Positions 62,754-64,000 of a DNA stretch of 64,000 bases are shown here, in pieces (position 1 is the stretch's first letter; each line of letters begins with the position of its first letter). The position numbers were made by a program, and so were the translations under genes. This DNA comes from an unidentified bacterial endosymbiont (GTDB lineage Bacteria; Pseudomonadota; Gammaproteobacteria; Enterobacterales; Enterobacteriaceae): contig NZ_OU963893.1 in assembly GCF_918797525.1 (NCBI RefSeq), positions 2,108,001-2,172,000 of the forward strand, given 5' to 3'. The notes beneath the pieces were generated by a model that worked only from the letters and a program-made list of their open reading frames with translations, did no database searches and was not told the origin of the DNA.

Positions 62754-62791
62754 TGTCATCGTCAGCGGTTTCGTCAGATTTGACGATGACA
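62754..62791 (-). promoter_or_regulatory. enhancer-type inverted repeat upstream of the sigma-54 promoter
   Basis: TGTCATCGTCA and TGACGATGACA are perfect 11-bp arms separated by 16 bases; a nested CGTCA, four bases, TGACG shares the right arm. Its centre is about 75 bases upstream of the -12 element, a normal position for a bacterial enhancer-binding protein. FhlA is the natural candidate by analogy with E. coli fdhF; not proven. Confidence 0.65.
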
Positions 62792-62817
62792 CACAGAAAG
62801 GCGCAGAGGCTGAGGGA

Positions 62818-63096
62818 CTACAGGTCATCCATGGTATAGCCGACAACGATTTCCAGCGTTTTGCGGATAACATCGGCCTGCACGACGTCATGAGTGGCTT
62901 CCAGCGTCTGGATCAGCCAGAGAATAATGGCTTTATTGGTCAAATGCCCTTCAGAGGCAAGCACGCAGCGTACTGCAACTGAAAAAACAGCGGACTCTTC
63001 AGCAAAATGTTCGCCAGCGTGGCGAAAATATTCCGACAACGCGCTATCTAAAAAGGCAGAATGGTATTCTGGTTGCGGCTGAATATTTTGTCTCAT
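62818..63096 (-). CDS. ariR: AriR/YmgB-like biofilm and acid-resistance regulator
   Basis: The 92-residue protein matches E. coli AriR (YmgB, 88 residues), a small dimeric helical regulator of biofilm and acid resistance: the segment ALSEYFRHAGEHFAEESAVF and the end ADVIRKTLEIVVGYTMDDL are closely similar. The first ten residues differ. It is the last gene of a three-gene operon with ymgA-like and ycgZ-like genes upstream, 29 bases after the ymgA-like stop. Confidence 0.85.
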   Translation of the reverse strand: MRQNIQPQPEYHSAFLDSALSEYFRHAGEHFAEESAVFSVAVRCVLASEGHLTNKAIILWLIQTLEATHDVVQADVIRKTLEIVVGYTMDDL

Positions 63097-63125
63097 TTGT
63101 TCTCACCGTAGCTGTTAGGTTGTAG

Positions 63126-63446
63126 TCAATGTATGTTTTTGGGGTCTGACGGTTTTCCATTTCCAAATAAAGGCACGACATTGTCTCTGTTATTTTTAAG
63201 AGATCCCTCTCTTATAAATCGTCCTTGCGCGGTTCTGCGACGCGTAAAGGCGGTGGCATTTTCGCCGATATCGGCAATCACACGGGCCAGTGTCTCCCGC
63301 CGCTGGGGATCCTTTTCATGCGCTTTCATATCGTGCAGTCGCTGTACCAGAGTATCGGTTGTCACTGTTCCGCGCTCTTTCAGAAGTGAAAGGACGGCTT
63401 CACCGATGAGTCGGTCGATCAGTCGATCTGCGTCACTGCTGTTCAT
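63126..63446 (-). CDS. ymgA: YmgA-like two-component connector protein
   Basis: The 106-residue protein is a diverged relative of E. coli YmgA (90 residues), a small connector that acts through the Rcs phosphorelay. Shared features are an N-terminal acidic start (MNSSDADRLIDRL), the central helix pair and a basic C-terminus ending KNIH. ATG 63446 follows the ycgZ-like stop by four bases. It is named mainly by context and size plus moderate similarity. Confidence 0.68.
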   Translation of the reverse strand: MNSSDADRLIDRLIGEAVLSLLKERGTVTTDTLVQRLHDMKAHEKDPQRRETLARVIADIGENATAFTRRRTAQGRFIREGSLKNNRDNVVPLFGNGKPSDPKNIH

Positions 63447-63450
63447 CCCG

Positions 63451-63690
63451 TTACCGTTCGAAGAGCAGGCCAAGCAGCATGTGATAATGTTGTTCCTCTT
63501 CCGGGCCATCGGCCTTTTCGAGGCGACTTAACAATTTGGTGCAGAGCGATTTGCGATTAAGATTTCGCCCGTCGCTAAGAATTTCAACCACAACCTGGCC
63601 CAGCGTCTCCTGTTGAGTCGGCAGAGCGGCTTTCTCAAAGTACTGCGCAATCGCTGCGGCTGAATCTGCGACGTAACCGTTCTGGTGCAT
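63451..63690 (-). CDS. ycgZ: YcgZ-like two-component connector protein
   Basis: The 79-residue protein (E. coli YcgZ 78) matches well: FEKAALPTQQETLGQVV and NLNRKSLCTKLLSRLE. YcgZ and its operon partners modulate the Rcs system, raising colanic acid and lowering curli. In E. coli ycgZ-ymgA-ariR-ymgC is repressed by BluR and relieved by blue light through BluF. AGGAGCG precedes ATG 63690. Neither bluR, bluF nor ymgC is in this window. Confidence 0.88.
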   Translation of the reverse strand: MHQNGYVADSAAAIAQYFEKAALPTQQETLGQVVVEILSDGRNLNRKSLCTKLLSRLEKADGPEEEQHYHMLLGLLFER

Positions 63691-64000
63691 GTTTCGCTCC
63701 TGTAAAAAACTGTAATCAGTAACGTTACATTTAAGGTATACATAATTTCTAAATCTGTACATGAAAAATGTACATATTTTTTAACTTTTTTGGATGTATC
63801 TTATAATTCTTTTTGTTTTTTATAAGGATATGATTGGTTTTTTTTACCATTTTACACAGGTTATATTGTACAAAAGGCTTAAGTATTACAGAGTTGTACA
63901 AAATGTGAAGGGGGGCGTTTGTAGGCCGTAAACCGTTGAGATGTAAATTATTTGTCAGGCATTTAATGTGCTATAACAGAAGTCTACCCACGATATTCGT
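63691..64000 (-). promoter_or_regulatory. ycgZ promoter region with TGTACA repeats
   Basis: This AT-rich 310-base stretch at the window's edge has no gene. It contains a perfect inverted repeat TGTACAT, GAAAA, ATGTACA at 63756-63774 and two TTGTACAAAA direct repeats at 63866-63875 and 63894-63903, 28 bases apart. TTGTACAA is itself palindromic. The 19-bp dyad suits a MerR-type repressor such as BluR. Confidence 0.55.

Overview
The window is a chromosomal segment of an enteric gamma-proteobacterium of the Enterobacteriaceae, most like Enterobacter, Lelliottia or Citrobacter. The evidence is near-complete collinearity with the 38-39 minute region of the Escherichia coli chromosome, proteins at or within a few residues of their E. 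coli lengths, and accessory genes absent from E. coli K-12 at these positions. The genus is an inference; no rRNA or tRNA gene is present to fix it.

Layout. 1-2.4 kb: end of the arginine succinyltransferase operon (astD tail, astB, astE). 2.7-6.4 kb: stress and housekeeping genes (spy, ves, SOS-controlled cho, nadE, osmE). 6.5-11.9 kb: the chitobiose operon chbBCARFG with NagC- and CRP-like sites upstream; chbG carries a 1-nt frameshift. 12.0-22.7 kb: katE, cedA, tcyP, SOS-controlled ydjM, an orphan kduD-type dehydrogenase, hxpB, yniB, yniA, ydiZ, pfkB, ydiY. 22.9-23.7 kb: a small exported protein and two tiny membrane proteins (yniD and a YncL-like one). 23.9-31.1 kb: the translation and nucleoid cluster thrS, infC (ATT start), rpmI, rplT, pheM leader with attenuator, pheS, pheT, ihfA.

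31.2-38.0 kb: vitamin B12 genes btuC, btuE and btuD, split by an AT-rich pentapeptide-repeat gene resembling PipB-type secreted effectors, then nlpC, ydiV and selO. 38.0-43.9 kb: a Fur-controlled haem uptake operon (hemP, hmuRSTUV) read leftwards. 44.0-48.8 kb: aroH with a TrpR operator, ppsR, and ppsA with a Cra-like site. 48.9-54.1 kb: an accessory stretch with a small exported protein, a glycoside transporter plus GH3 glycosidase operon (transporter frameshifted in a G9 run) and two small membrane proteins. 54.2-59.6 kb: the sRNA RprA, ydiK, ydiJ, menI, ydiH.

59.6-64.0 kb is the most unusual part. Next to an IprA/YaiV-like regulator lies an FdhF-type molybdopterin formate dehydrogenase with cysteine at the selenocysteine position. 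Upstream of it is a sigma-54 -24/-12 motif and a perfect 11-bp inverted repeat placed like an activator site. Beyond it is a ycgZ-ymgA-ariR-type operon, which in E. coli sits elsewhere under the BluR repressor; here its promoter region has a perfect TGTACAT inverted repeat and two TTGTACAAAA direct repeats.

Two otherwise good genes (chbG and the glycoside transporter) are broken by single-base changes in short homopolymers, so sequencing error and real inactivation must be told apart. No phage, insertion sequence, CRISPR array, tRNA or rRNA was seen.
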